From: Deltaproteobacteria bacterium
Lineage (GTDB): Bacteria; Desulfobacterota; Desulfarculia; Adiutricales; JAGVGV01
Length of the DNA stretch: 7,458 nucleotides
NCBI GenBank assembly: GCA_020056895.1
Contig: JAGVGV010000491.1
Coordinates: forward strand, 1 to 7,458
Direction: 5' to 3'
Positions 1-5,539 of the stretch are shown here, in pieces. Position numbers and translations under genes: made by a program. The notes beneath the pieces were generated by a model. It was not told the origin of the DNA. It saw only the letters and a list, made by a program, of their open reading frames with translations, and made no database searches. How positions within the stretch are numbered: position 1 is the first letter of the stretch; the number at the start of each line of letters is the position of its first letter.

Positions 1-1064
1 AGAGTGATTTCGTACGCGGTGGCCAGGGTTTGCACCGTGAGCGCGGCTTCGGTCTCGTCCGCGTTTTCCTCGGCGGCCACCTTGTCGGTATGGATCTGAG
101 TCATGGAATCGATCCGGTCGGCGGCCGCTTCCAACCGTTGGTTGGCCATGCTCCAGTCGGTCATTTCCCGAGTAAGGCCTGAAAGGGCATCCGTCAGATC
201 GTCCGACCAGGCGGCCAAGTCCGACGCGCTAAAGGGGCTGGCTTCCAAGGAAGCCAGAGCCTGGCTGACGGCCTGGAACACCGAACCGAAAATGGATGCA
301 CCGTCATTGTTGATGGACAATCTTTCGCTTTGGCCGATGGTCGCCACCTTGCCGGCCGATCCCCCCCGGTACGTGGGATAGGACCCCACGGGCTGGCCGG
401 ATGAATCCTGGGCCTCGATGGTAAAGGTGTACTTGCCATCCGCCACCGCCGCGCCGCCGTCGTCCAGGCCGTCCCAGGCCGCGGTGTTGGTCCCGGCCGC
501 GCCACCGGAAACCGTCAGCGTCCGGACCGTGGCTCCGGAACCGTCGGTGATGGTGATCTGGACATCGGCCGCCGCTTCGGCCAGGTCGAAAACAATGTCC
601 CCAGCCGTTCCACCCGCCACCGTGGATTCGTTGGCATAAGGCCGCGTACTGGTCTGGGCGCCGCTGAACAAAAAGGAGCCTCCATACTCGGTGTTGGCCA
701 GGTCCACCATCTGATCGAAGAGTTTGGAAAACTGGGCGGTCATGGTTTCGCGGGTGCTGGAATCGCCGCTGGATTGGTCCAGAACGATGTCCTTGGCCTG
801 ATCCAGGAAGTCGTACACGCTTTCCATGACCGTGGTTCCGGCCTCGATATATTTCTGAGCCTGATCGATCTGGCTACGAATCAGGCCATATTGGGAAATG
901 CGGGCCCGGTCCGTCAGAATCCGGCTGGCAGCCAGTGGGTCATCCGATGGCCGGGTCACCTTTTTACCGGAAGCGTTCACGGTTTCGGCCCGAGCCAGGT
1001 CTTCGGACCGCCGGGCGAGCCAGTATTGAATGTCGGCCACCATCATGTTCCGGGTAACGCGCAT
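1..1064 (-). CDS. flgL: Flagellar hook-filament junction protein FlgL (HAP3), 3' end outside window, with inserted FlgD-like Ig domain
   Basis: FlgL forms, with FlgK, the ring of adaptor proteins joining the hook to the flagellin filament; it is exported by the flagellar type III apparatus. 354 codons are visible from the ATG at 1064; the extreme C-terminus lies beyond the left edge. A Shine-Dalgarno AGGAG (complement of 1072-1076) sits 7 nt upstream. The N-terminus has the family hallmarks: MRVTRNMM, then SGKKVTRPSDDP at residues 32-43, followed by a helical D1 region. The C-terminal coiled part ends, as far as visible, in LATAYEIT, so only about 20 residues should be missing. Residues about 165-228 form an Ig-like module (ITITDG, AWDGLDDGG, VADGKYTF) that resembles the C-terminal domain of FlgD. 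Removing it leaves a length close to ordinary FlgL. Last gene visible in the flgDEKL run, 41 nt after flgK. Identification is firm; the domain origin is inferred. Confidence 0.93.
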   Translation of the reverse strand, partial: MRVTRNMMVADIQYWLARRSEDLARAETVNASGKKVTRPSDDPLAASRILTDRARISQYGLIRSQIDQAQKYIEAGTTVMESVYDFLDQAKDIVLDQSSGDSSTRETMTAQFSKLFDQMVDLANTEYGGSFLFSGAQTSTRPYANESTVAGGTAGDIVFDLAEAAADVQITITDGSGATVRTLTVSGGAAGTNTAAWDGLDDGGAAVADGKYTFTIEAQDSSGQPVGSYPTYRGGSAGKVATIGQSERLSINNDGASIFGSVFQAVSQALASLEASPFSASDLAAWSDDLTDALSGLTREMTDWSMANQRLEAAADRIDSMTQIHTDKVAAEENADETEAALTVQTLATAYEIT

Positions 1065-1105
1065 GGGCGGGCTCCTATAAGTCCGGACCGAGCCGGACCA
1101 GACGG

Positions 1106-2494
1106 CTAGAGCTCGACGAGTGTTTGCAAAATTTCCTGAAGCACCGACATCACCTTGGCCGAAGCCTCGTACGCTTCCTGAAACAGCACCAGGTTGGCGC
1201 TTTCTTCGTCTGATTCAACCCCGGTGATGGATTCCAGATAGTTCCGGTAAAAGAGGGCCAGGCTTTGTTGCTGGTCCTGTTCGTCTTCGGCGGCCCCAAC
1301 GTCCGATCCGATCCCGCTGACCAGGGCGCTATAGGCTTCCTCGATGGTGGCGGTTCCTCCACTCATGAGTTTCGAGGCTCTAAGGTCGGCGATGGCCTCG
1401 GCCGCGGAACCATCCCCGGGAGCACCGGCCGCCGAATCCGAAGCGGCGATCAACGTGGGGTCCGCCGCCACGGTCTGGTTGACGGCCATGTCCAGAGCCC
1501 CCGTACCGGTGAACAGGGCCAGACCGGCCTGGCCGTTCTGGTCGTACCCCGCCGTGAGGAGACTGTTCACCTGGTTTATGAGGGTCGAGGCCAGATCGTC
1601 CAACGAATCCAGGTACCCGGCGATCAAGTCGTCCCGAACCGCCAGGCAGCCGCCCAGAGTCCCGCCGCGGATGGACCCGTTCACCACCTTGGCGGTCCCG
1701 GAACCGTCGGCCCAGGTGACATCCAACCGGCCCGTCGAGGCATTGACTTCGGTTCCCAAGGACCAGGACCGGCTTCCGTTGACCAACGGCTGGCCGCCGG
1801 CCAACTGGATGCACGTTTGGCCCTGGTCGTTTTTGTGCGTTTGGATGCTCACCAGGGAAGAAAGCTGGTTCGTCAGTTCGTCGATGGAATCCTCGATGGT
1901 GTTGGTGTTGTCGCCCATGGCTCCGGCTTTCACGAGCTGGGCGTTCAGGTCCGCGATCCGGCGGGTCAGGTCGTTGACATCATTTACCGAAGAGGCGACG
2001 TCCTGATCGATTTGGGTTTGGACATCCTTCAAACCTCCGGCCAGTTGATTGAATTCTTCCGCCAGTTCCTGGGCGGCCTCGATCACGGCGGCCCGTTCGG
2101 CATACCCGGAAGGATTGTCGACCAGGTTGTCCCATTGATTCCAAAATTCATCCAAGGCATTGCTCAGGCCGGAATCTTCGGATTCATCGACCAGAGCCTC
2201 GACGGCCGCCAGGTAATTGGCCTCTGTTTCCCAGCGGCCCGCCGCCTGGTTGGCTTTGAGCAACTGGGCGAAGCCAAAAGCATCGACCGCCCGCTGAGCC
2301 GCGGTCATCTGGGAGCCGGATAAAACCTGAGAGCCGCCCGAGCTTTGTAAGGTTCGGGCCTGAATGACCACCACCTGGCGGGAATACCCTTCGGTGTTCA
2401 CATTGGCGATGTTGGCTCCGGTTACGGCGATGGCGGCCTGATACGACCTCATCCCGCTCAAGGCGGCATTCACGATGGACGACGTGGCGGTCAT
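1106..2494 (-). CDS. flgK: Flagellar hook-associated protein FlgK (HAP1)
   Basis: FlgK is the first hook-filament junction protein; it assembles on the distal end of the hook beneath FlgL. The 462-residue product starts at the ATG at 2494. The N-terminal D0/D1 helix carries the conserved stretch ANIANVNTEGYSRQ (residues 27-40), and the C-terminus ends in an amphipathic helix with ESANLVLFQEAYEASAKV and LQEILQTLVEL (431-462), the usual axial-protein ending. Between them lie long coiled-coil-forming helices (about 75-215) and a beta-rich D2 region (about 225-320). It is shorter than the enterobacterial protein of about 547 residues, consistent with a reduced outer domain. Two cysteines (in GQTCIQ and GGCLAV) are present. 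The start is 34 nt after flgE; the purine-rich GGGAAGGGA upstream is a weaker Shine-Dalgarno than those of its neighbours, so translation may be partly coupled to flgE. Confidence 0.95.
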   Translation of the reverse strand: MTATSSIVNAALSGMRSYQAAIAVTGANIANVNTEGYSRQVVVIQARTLQSSGGSQVLSGSQMTAAQRAVDAFGFAQLLKANQAAGRWETEANYLAAVEALVDESEDSGLSNALDEFWNQWDNLVDNPSGYAERAAVIEAAQELAEEFNQLAGGLKDVQTQIDQDVASSVNDVNDLTRRIADLNAQLVKAGAMGDNTNTIEDSIDELTNQLSSLVSIQTHKNDQGQTCIQLAGGQPLVNGSRSWSLGTEVNASTGRLDVTWADGSGTAKVVNGSIRGGTLGGCLAVRDDLIAGYLDSLDDLASTLINQVNSLLTAGYDQNGQAGLALFTGTGALDMAVNQTVAADPTLIAASDSAAGAPGDGSAAEAIADLRASKLMSGGTATIEEAYSALVSGIGSDVGAAEDEQDQQQSLALFYRNYLESITGVESDEESANLVLFQEAYEASAKVMSVLQEILQTLVEL

Positions 2495-2528
2495 GGAATG
2501 GTCCCTTCCCTTCCTTCGTTTCCGGCCC

Positions 2529-3743
2529 TTACTTCATATTCACGAGCACCTGCAAAAGCTCGTTAGTCACCGAAAACGCCTTGGAGCAGGCCTGGTACGC
2601 GGTTTGGGAGGTGATCAGCTTGGTCATTTCCGTGGAAAGGTCCACATTGGATGCTTCGGTGCTGGCCCCGCAAACCGAACCCATCCGTCCCCGATCCGGC
2701 CGCCCGAAAACCGCTTGACCGGACTGATTGGTGGCGGCGTACAGGTTCCCGTCCGTTTTGTTCAAACCGTTGTAGTTGGGAAAATCCGCCAACGCGATGA
2801 CGTAAGGCGTCCGGGTGACTCCGTTGGAATAGGTGCAGACCACCTGGCCTTCGTCGTCGATTTCGATGGACGTCAGGTCGCCGGCGGCGTATCCGTCCTG
2901 CTCGCTGGCGGTCAGAGTGGAATCCAAAGCTTGTTGGGTGATGTCACCGGTGGCCGCGCCGGTATCGTCATACATATCCCAGGTCAAGGTCTGGGAAGCC
3001 GCGCCGTTGGTCAGGGTAAGGGTCAGCGAAGGGTCGGTTCCGGTGGTCAACGCGCCCGAAGTATCGAAGGTCAGCGTGCCCGACCCGCCGGCGCTCACCG
3101 ATCCGTATTCGCTGGGGATCGAAGCCGTCCAGGTCCATTCGTTGGCCGTGGCCGACTTGGTGTATTCGATGGTCACCGGGATGTCGTTGCCCAGGGAATC
3201 GTACACATCGATGGTGGTTTCAAAGGCGCCGGCCGTTTCTTCCCCGGAATCCAGGTTGAACGTGAGCGAAAATTCGGTGGACGCCTTGGGCGGAGCAACG
3301 GCCGCGGACACGGTTATGGACCCCAGGGCGCCCACGTTCCCGCTTTCGTCCAACGAGTACCCTTGGACCAACATCGTATCGTTGTAGACCAGGCGGCCGG
3401 TCTTATCGAATTCGAAGGAGCCGTCCCGCGTGTAATACTGCTGGCCGGTATTGGGGTTCTTGACCACGAACATACCCCGGCCGTTGATGGCCAGGGAGGT
3501 ATCCGTGGCGGCATCGGTAATGGTGCCTTGGGTCCAGCTTTCGGAAACCGACTGAACCGTGACCCCGCACCCCGCGTTGCTCCCCCCGGATCGATACACC
3601 GATTCGGCCAGCATATCGGCGAAGGAAACGGAACTGGCCTTGTACCCGGTGGTTTCCATGTTGGCCACGTTGTTGCCGCAAACGCCGATCTGATTGGAAA
3701 AAGCGGACATACCCGTAACGGCGATATATAGGGAATTGATCAT
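2529..3743 (-). CDS. flgE: Flagellar hook protein FlgE
   Basis: FlgE polymerises under the FlgD cap to form the flexible hook. The 404-residue product begins MINSLYIAVTGM at 3743, with AGGAG (complement of 3752-3756) 8 nt upstream. Family features in order: N-terminal rod/hook D0 motif (GNNVANMETTGYKAS, residues 23-37), the hook-basal-body core LAINGRGMFVVK (about 84-95), YTRDGSFEFDKTGRLV (104-119), a beta-rich FlgE D2-type domain (about 150-285, including TTIDVYDSLGNDIPVTIEY), and the C-terminal D0 helix SNVDLSTEMTKLITSQTAY through LLQVLVNMK. Length is close to the 402 residues of the E. coli protein. Oddity: five cysteines (22, 59, 303, 358, 386), with C22 and C386 in the terminal helices; exported axial proteins are usually cysteine-poor. 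FlgG/FlgF are alternatives, but the D2 region and the flgD neighbour favour FlgE. Confidence 0.94.
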   Translation of the reverse strand: MINSLYIAVTGMSAFSNQIGVCGNNVANMETTGYKASSVSFADMLAESVYRSGGSNAGCGVTVQSVSESWTQGTITDAATDTSLAINGRGMFVVKNPNTGQQYYTRDGSFEFDKTGRLVYNDTMLVQGYSLDESGNVGALGSITVSAAVAPPKASTEFSLTFNLDSGEETAGAFETTIDVYDSLGNDIPVTIEYTKSATANEWTWTASIPSEYGSVSAGGSGTLTFDTSGALTTGTDPSLTLTLTNGAASQTLTWDMYDDTGAATGDITQQALDSTLTASEQDGYAAGDLTSIEIDDEGQVVCTYSNGVTRTPYVIALADFPNYNGLNKTDGNLYAATNQSGQAVFGRPDRGRMGSVCGASTEASNVDLSTEMTKLITSQTAYQACSKAFSVTNELLQVLVNMK

Positions 3744-3806
3744 CTTGTTTTCTCCTCCGGCTCCAAGGCCAATCGGTGAAAAGGAGGTTCCCGGGCCGAT
3801 CAGGGT

Positions 3807-4499
3807 TTAGGACGACCAGACCATGCCGACGTTGGCGAAGGGAATCTCGAGACCGTCGGCCATCACCAACTTGTTGGTGCCATCCAGAAAAGTGGACGCG
3901 GTCACTTCGTGCGTGGTGTAAGCGGTCACGTCCACGCTGGCCCCATCGGAATCCGCGGCCGTCACCTGGTAGGTATAGGTCCCGTCCGCCACTTCCTGAC
4001 CGGCGTCATTGGTCCCGTCCCAGGTCAGTTCGGTCCGACCGGCGGAAAGATTGGTTTCCGTCCAGCTTTTCACCTTGTTCCCGTCGGCGTCGTATACGGT
4101 GACGGTGGCCGAAGCCAAATCCGATTCCGAATTGATCATCAAACCGCTGATCTCGTCCCCGCTTTTGCCGATCTCGTTCCCTTCCACCGCCACGGTTTTA
4201 CCGATCAACCCGATGGCCTGAGTGTTTCCGATAGCCTGAAGATACTGAATTTGTTGAAGTAAATATTCGTTCGTCTCCTGCGTGGCCTCGAGTTGGCTGT
4301 ATTGGCAAAGCTGGCTGCTCATGTCCTTGGTGTCCATCGGGTCCAGGGGGTCCTGGTTTTGAAGCTGAGTCAGGAACAGGCTAAGATAGTCCACCGAATC
4401 CAGGCTGATCCCGGACCCCGTGGTGGATGAATCGGACGAAGAGGTGGTGTTGGAGGTCAAGCTGGAATAAAAATTGCTCACGGTATCGACAGACGACAT
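3807..4499 (-). CDS. flgD: Flagellar hook capping protein FlgD
   Basis: FlgD forms the transient cap at the tip of the growing hook and is replaced by FlgK when the hook is complete. The 230-residue reading starts at the ATG at 4499, preceded by GGAGGAG about 4 nt upstream. The frame stays open to about 4802, but that extension resembles no FlgD and lacks support. The serine/threonine-rich N-terminus (1-30) is typical of the flexible export region. The family signature LTQLQNQDPLDPMDTKDM (43-60) and QLCQYSQLEATQETN (64-78) follow. The C-terminal half has the tudor/Ig-like pair: VYDADGNKV (135-143), LTWDGTNDAGQEVADGTYTY (158-177), ending in LEIPFANVGMV. Length matches the family (about 220-230). 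First gene of the minus-strand run, 63 nt before flgE. It lies downstream of a sigma-54-type promoter at 5199-5213. Confidence 0.95.
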   Translation of the reverse strand: MSSVDTVSNFYSSLTSNTTSSSDSSTTGSGISLDSVDYLSLFLTQLQNQDPLDPMDTKDMSSQLCQYSQLEATQETNEYLLQQIQYLQAIGNTQAIGLIGKTVAVEGNEIGKSGDEISGLMINSESDLASATVTVYDADGNKVKSWTETNLSAGRTELTWDGTNDAGQEVADGTYTYQVTAADSDGASVDVTAYTTHEVTASTFLDGTNKLVMADGLEIPFANVGMVWSS

Positions 4500-4599
4500 C
4501 GTACTCCTCCCACGGCTGGCTGGGTTCCAACCTTGATTGAGGTTCGTCGTCCCGGGCCATTCGGTCGGGAACAAACCTATGCGTCGCCTCGGGATCGGC

Positions 4600-4614
4600 C
4601 GGCTTTTAAAGCCG
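4600..4614. repeat. Perfect 15-nt palindrome upstream of flgD
   Basis: CGGCTTT-T-AAAGCCG is a perfect dyad with 7-nt arms around a single central base, about 100 nt upstream of the flgD start codon. It could be an operator for a dimeric regulator or a hairpin in the flgD leader. No T-run follows it on either strand, so it is not a terminator. Confidence 0.5.
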
Positions 4615-4755
4615 CTTGGATCGTTCCCGACGTTTACGGGGAGGATGAACGAACCGGGGCGTCGTCCAAGGTGAAAACACCTCGGACCGTTCCGGATACG
4701 AAACCATTTCGACGCCGGAGCCGACGATGGCGCGTGAAAGACCTCGCCCGCGCTC

Positions 4756-4775
4756 CCGAAGGTTGAACCCTTCGG
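4756..4775. repeat. Strong inverted repeat in the proposed flgD leader
   Basis: CCGAAGG (4756-4762) and CCTTCGG (4769-4775) are perfect 7-nt arms around a 6-nt loop. As RNA this makes a stable stem-loop on either strand. It is followed at 4780-4812 by further pairing potential (GACG and GCC arms facing GGC and CGTC), so the stretch 4750-4812 could fold compactly. I match it to no riboswitch class. Confidence 0.5.
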
Positions 4776-4925
4776 ATACCCGGGACGGCCTGAAAAGGCC
4801 AAGCGTCGGGCACGCCGCTTTCGGAGGGATGACAGCCTTAGCCGATCACCGATCAGAAAGCGAAAAAGCGCCCAGAAGATCGTTCATCCTTGATGGTCGA
4901 TGAAGGGGAGAATCGGTGGGAAACC

Positions 4926-4954
4926 TTGACAACACTAAGAAATGAATATAAAAT
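4926..4954 (+). promoter_or_regulatory. Sigma-70-type promoter reading rightward, with palindrome over the -10
   Basis: A perfect -35 TTGACA (4926-4931), a 17-nt spacer and a -10 TAAAAT (4949-4954, one mismatch to consensus) make a strong promoter; the start would be near 4961. ATGAAT-ATAAA-ATTCAT (4942-4958), a perfect 6-nt-arm inverted repeat, overlaps the -10 and is placed where a repressor would block polymerase. No gene with a good ribosome site follows, which points to a non-coding product. Confidence 0.6.
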
Positions 4955-4960
4955 TCATAT

Positions 4961-5040
4961 CGTGCTGAGCGTGTCGTCAGGCCGCTCACGCGGAGGGCCA
5001 AACACGGGACCGCCACGTAACGTGTTTGGCTCTCTTATTC
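4961..5040 (+). ncRNA. Candidate small RNA (about 80 nt), two hairpins
   Basis: The candidate starts at the predicted start of the sigma-70-type promoter. It contains a 5' hairpin (TGAGCG 4966-4971 with CGCTCA 4983-4988, 11-nt loop) and then a long second hairpin (4992-5035) followed by a pyrimidine, T-rich run (5031-5042). This promoter, hairpin, terminator-hairpin layout is typical of bacterial small RNAs. It is antisense to the proposed long flgD leader. The T-run is interrupted (CTCTTATTCTT), so termination may be partial and the RNA may extend to 5447. No known family recognised; the call is inferred from signals only. Confidence 0.4.
4992..5040 (+). terminator. Possible intrinsic terminator hairpin of the small RNA candidate
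   Basis: GCCAAACACG (4997-5006) and CGTGTTTGGC (5021-5030) are perfect 10-nt arms around a 14-nt loop. The stem extends outward to 4992 and 5035 with two G-U pairs, giving about 15 pairs. The downstream side is TCTCTTATTCTT, U-rich but broken by C and A. On the minus strand the flank is GC-rich, so terminator function is only plausible rightward. It may also act as a regulatory dyad. Confidence 0.45.
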
Positions 5041-5100
5041 TTCCCCATCCGCAGTTTAGCGCATGGCGACACCACCTTTGAAAAAAAAGAAGTTCGTCGG

Positions 5101-5138
5101 TTGGGCCGTTTTTGGAATCCGGTTCCGGATGGCCCCAA
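5101..5138. repeat. Nested inverted repeats (hairpin element)
   Basis: An outer stem TTGGG (5101-5105) with CCCAA (5134-5138), extended by CC/GG across a one-base bulge, encloses a perfect 14-nt palindrome ATCCGG-TT-CCGGAT (5117-5130). It could fold as one compact RNA hairpin or act as a protein site. It lies about 50 nt downstream of the predicted sigma-54 start on the minus strand, so it would be near the 5' end of the flgD leader. Confidence 0.45.
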
Positions 5139-5198
5139 ATACAACTTGGGATGGTTCTTGCCAGCGCCGGAGTTTGGCGCCGTTGATTATCCAATCGA

Positions 5199-5213
5199 GC
5201 AAATCCAATGCCA
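5199..5213 (-). promoter_or_regulatory. Sigma-54-type (RpoN) promoter facing flgD
   Basis: The minus strand reads TGGCATT-GGAT-TTGC followed by T. This has the invariant -24 GG and -12 GC separated by exactly 10 nt, and agrees with the TGGCACG-N4-TTGCW consensus at all but two positions. The start would be near 5187. In many bacteria with this flagellar gene layout, hook genes depend on RpoN and an NtrC-type activator, so the match fits the flgDEKL operon about 690 nt downstream. The long distance and the lack of an intervening gene are unusual. Confidence 0.55.
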
Positions 5214-5402
5214 TGATTGCCGACAAGGTCAGGCCGAAACACGAACCAGAGAAATAATTAAAATAAAATCAACCGATTATCATTTAGGTTAATTTTTCCC
5301 TGTTTTTCACGCAACGGCAATAATTTCCCCTTTGGCCCCGCTATAGGGTGATTTTCAAACATTTTTTAACATTGTTCCAGATTTGCTTCAGGTTTAACTC
5401 CC

Positions 5403-5424
5403 ATTTCACTCCGCATTTCACTCC
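5403..5424 (+). repeat. Tandem 10-nt direct repeat ATTTCACTCC
   Basis: ATTTCACTCC occurs at 5403-5412 and again at 5415-5424, separated by GC, so the period is 12 nt. The repeats overlap the left arm and the loop of the following terminator hairpin; this may simply reflect how that hairpin arose. Confidence 0.55.
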
Positions 5425-5447
5425 AAGAGTCAACGCGGAGTTTTTTT
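5408..5447 (+). terminator. Strong intrinsic terminator, rightward
   Basis: ACTCCGC (5408-5414) pairs with GCGGAGT (5435-5441), with a small nested stem in the loop (ACTC 5420-5423 with GAGT 5427-5430). It is followed directly by seven T (5441-5447). On the minus strand no T-run follows the stem. It therefore ends a plus-strand transcript although no plus-strand gene lies upstream, which supports transcription from the promoter at 4926-4954. It would also keep that transcription out of the convergent amidohydrolase gene. Confidence 0.7.
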
Positions 5448-5505
5448 CCCAAGGGAACGTAAAATAGAGGGCTTTCGCTAGGTAATATTTGCCGGGAACG
5501 TGTGG

Positions 5506-5522
5506 GAAAAGCCGGAGCGGCT
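5506..5522 (-). terminator. Short intrinsic terminator after the amidohydrolase gene
   Basis: On the minus strand AGCCG-CTC-CGGCT forms a 5-pair GC-rich stem (5510-5522) followed by a T-run (complement of 5507-5510), 17 nt after the amidohydrolase stop codon. The stem is short, so efficiency is uncertain, but position and orientation fit. Confidence 0.5.
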
Positions 5523-5539
5523 CCCCGTCAGGAGAAGGC

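Larger units (their letters stand above)
4500..5539. other. Long intergenic region between flgD and the amidohydrolase, rich in regulatory signals
   Basis: About 1 kb with no open frame that shows family motifs, a convincing ribosome site and codon use like the neighbours. Short frames exist on both strands but look like chance. Base composition is mixed: GC-rich and hairpin-rich from 4500 to 5240, clearly AT-rich from about 5250 to 5400. It holds a minus-strand sigma-54-type promoter, a plus-strand sigma-70-type promoter, several inverted repeats and three terminator-like hairpins, listed separately. Most simply it is the flgD leader plus one independent plus-strand transcription unit. Confidence 0.6.

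Noticed and set aside
1265..2323. Long plus-strand open frame (352 codons) opposite flgK
   Set aside because: It is a GC-rich shadow of flgK. The product is low-complexity Gly/Arg/Val-rich with no domain, and flgK on the other strand is unmistakable.
2475..3731. Long plus-strand open frame (418 codons) opposite flgE
   Set aside because: Same reason: it mirrors flgE almost exactly, has no ribosome site or recognisable motif, and the minus-strand gene is certain.
4500..4802. In-frame N-terminal extension of flgD by 101 codons
   Set aside because: The added residues are Arg/Pro/Gly-rich and unlike any FlgD N-terminus, while the ATG at 4499 has a strong GGAGGAG and gives the normal family length.
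4740..4860. Known riboswitch or tRNA in the hairpin-rich stretch before flgD (GTTCAA loop resembling a T-arm)
   Set aside because: The stem and loop lengths do not fit a T-arm, no other tRNA arms are present, and no riboswitch core was recognised.
5253..5280. Possible sigma-28 (FliA) promoter on the plus strand around the ACCGATTA sequence
   Set aside because: The -10 half resembles GCCGATAA, but no TAAA-type -35 occurs at the required spacing; the AT-rich run gives only near misses.
4955..5292. Small open frames on both strands (63 to 95 codons) in the intergenic region
   Set aside because: No good Shine-Dalgarno, rare starts in some, no family resemblance, and they overlap promoter and hairpin signals.
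5306..5350. c-di-GMP (GEMM-I) riboswitch suggested by CACGCAA near 5308
   Set aside because: The remaining conserved core and the second half with its paired stems are missing, and no gene follows on that strand.
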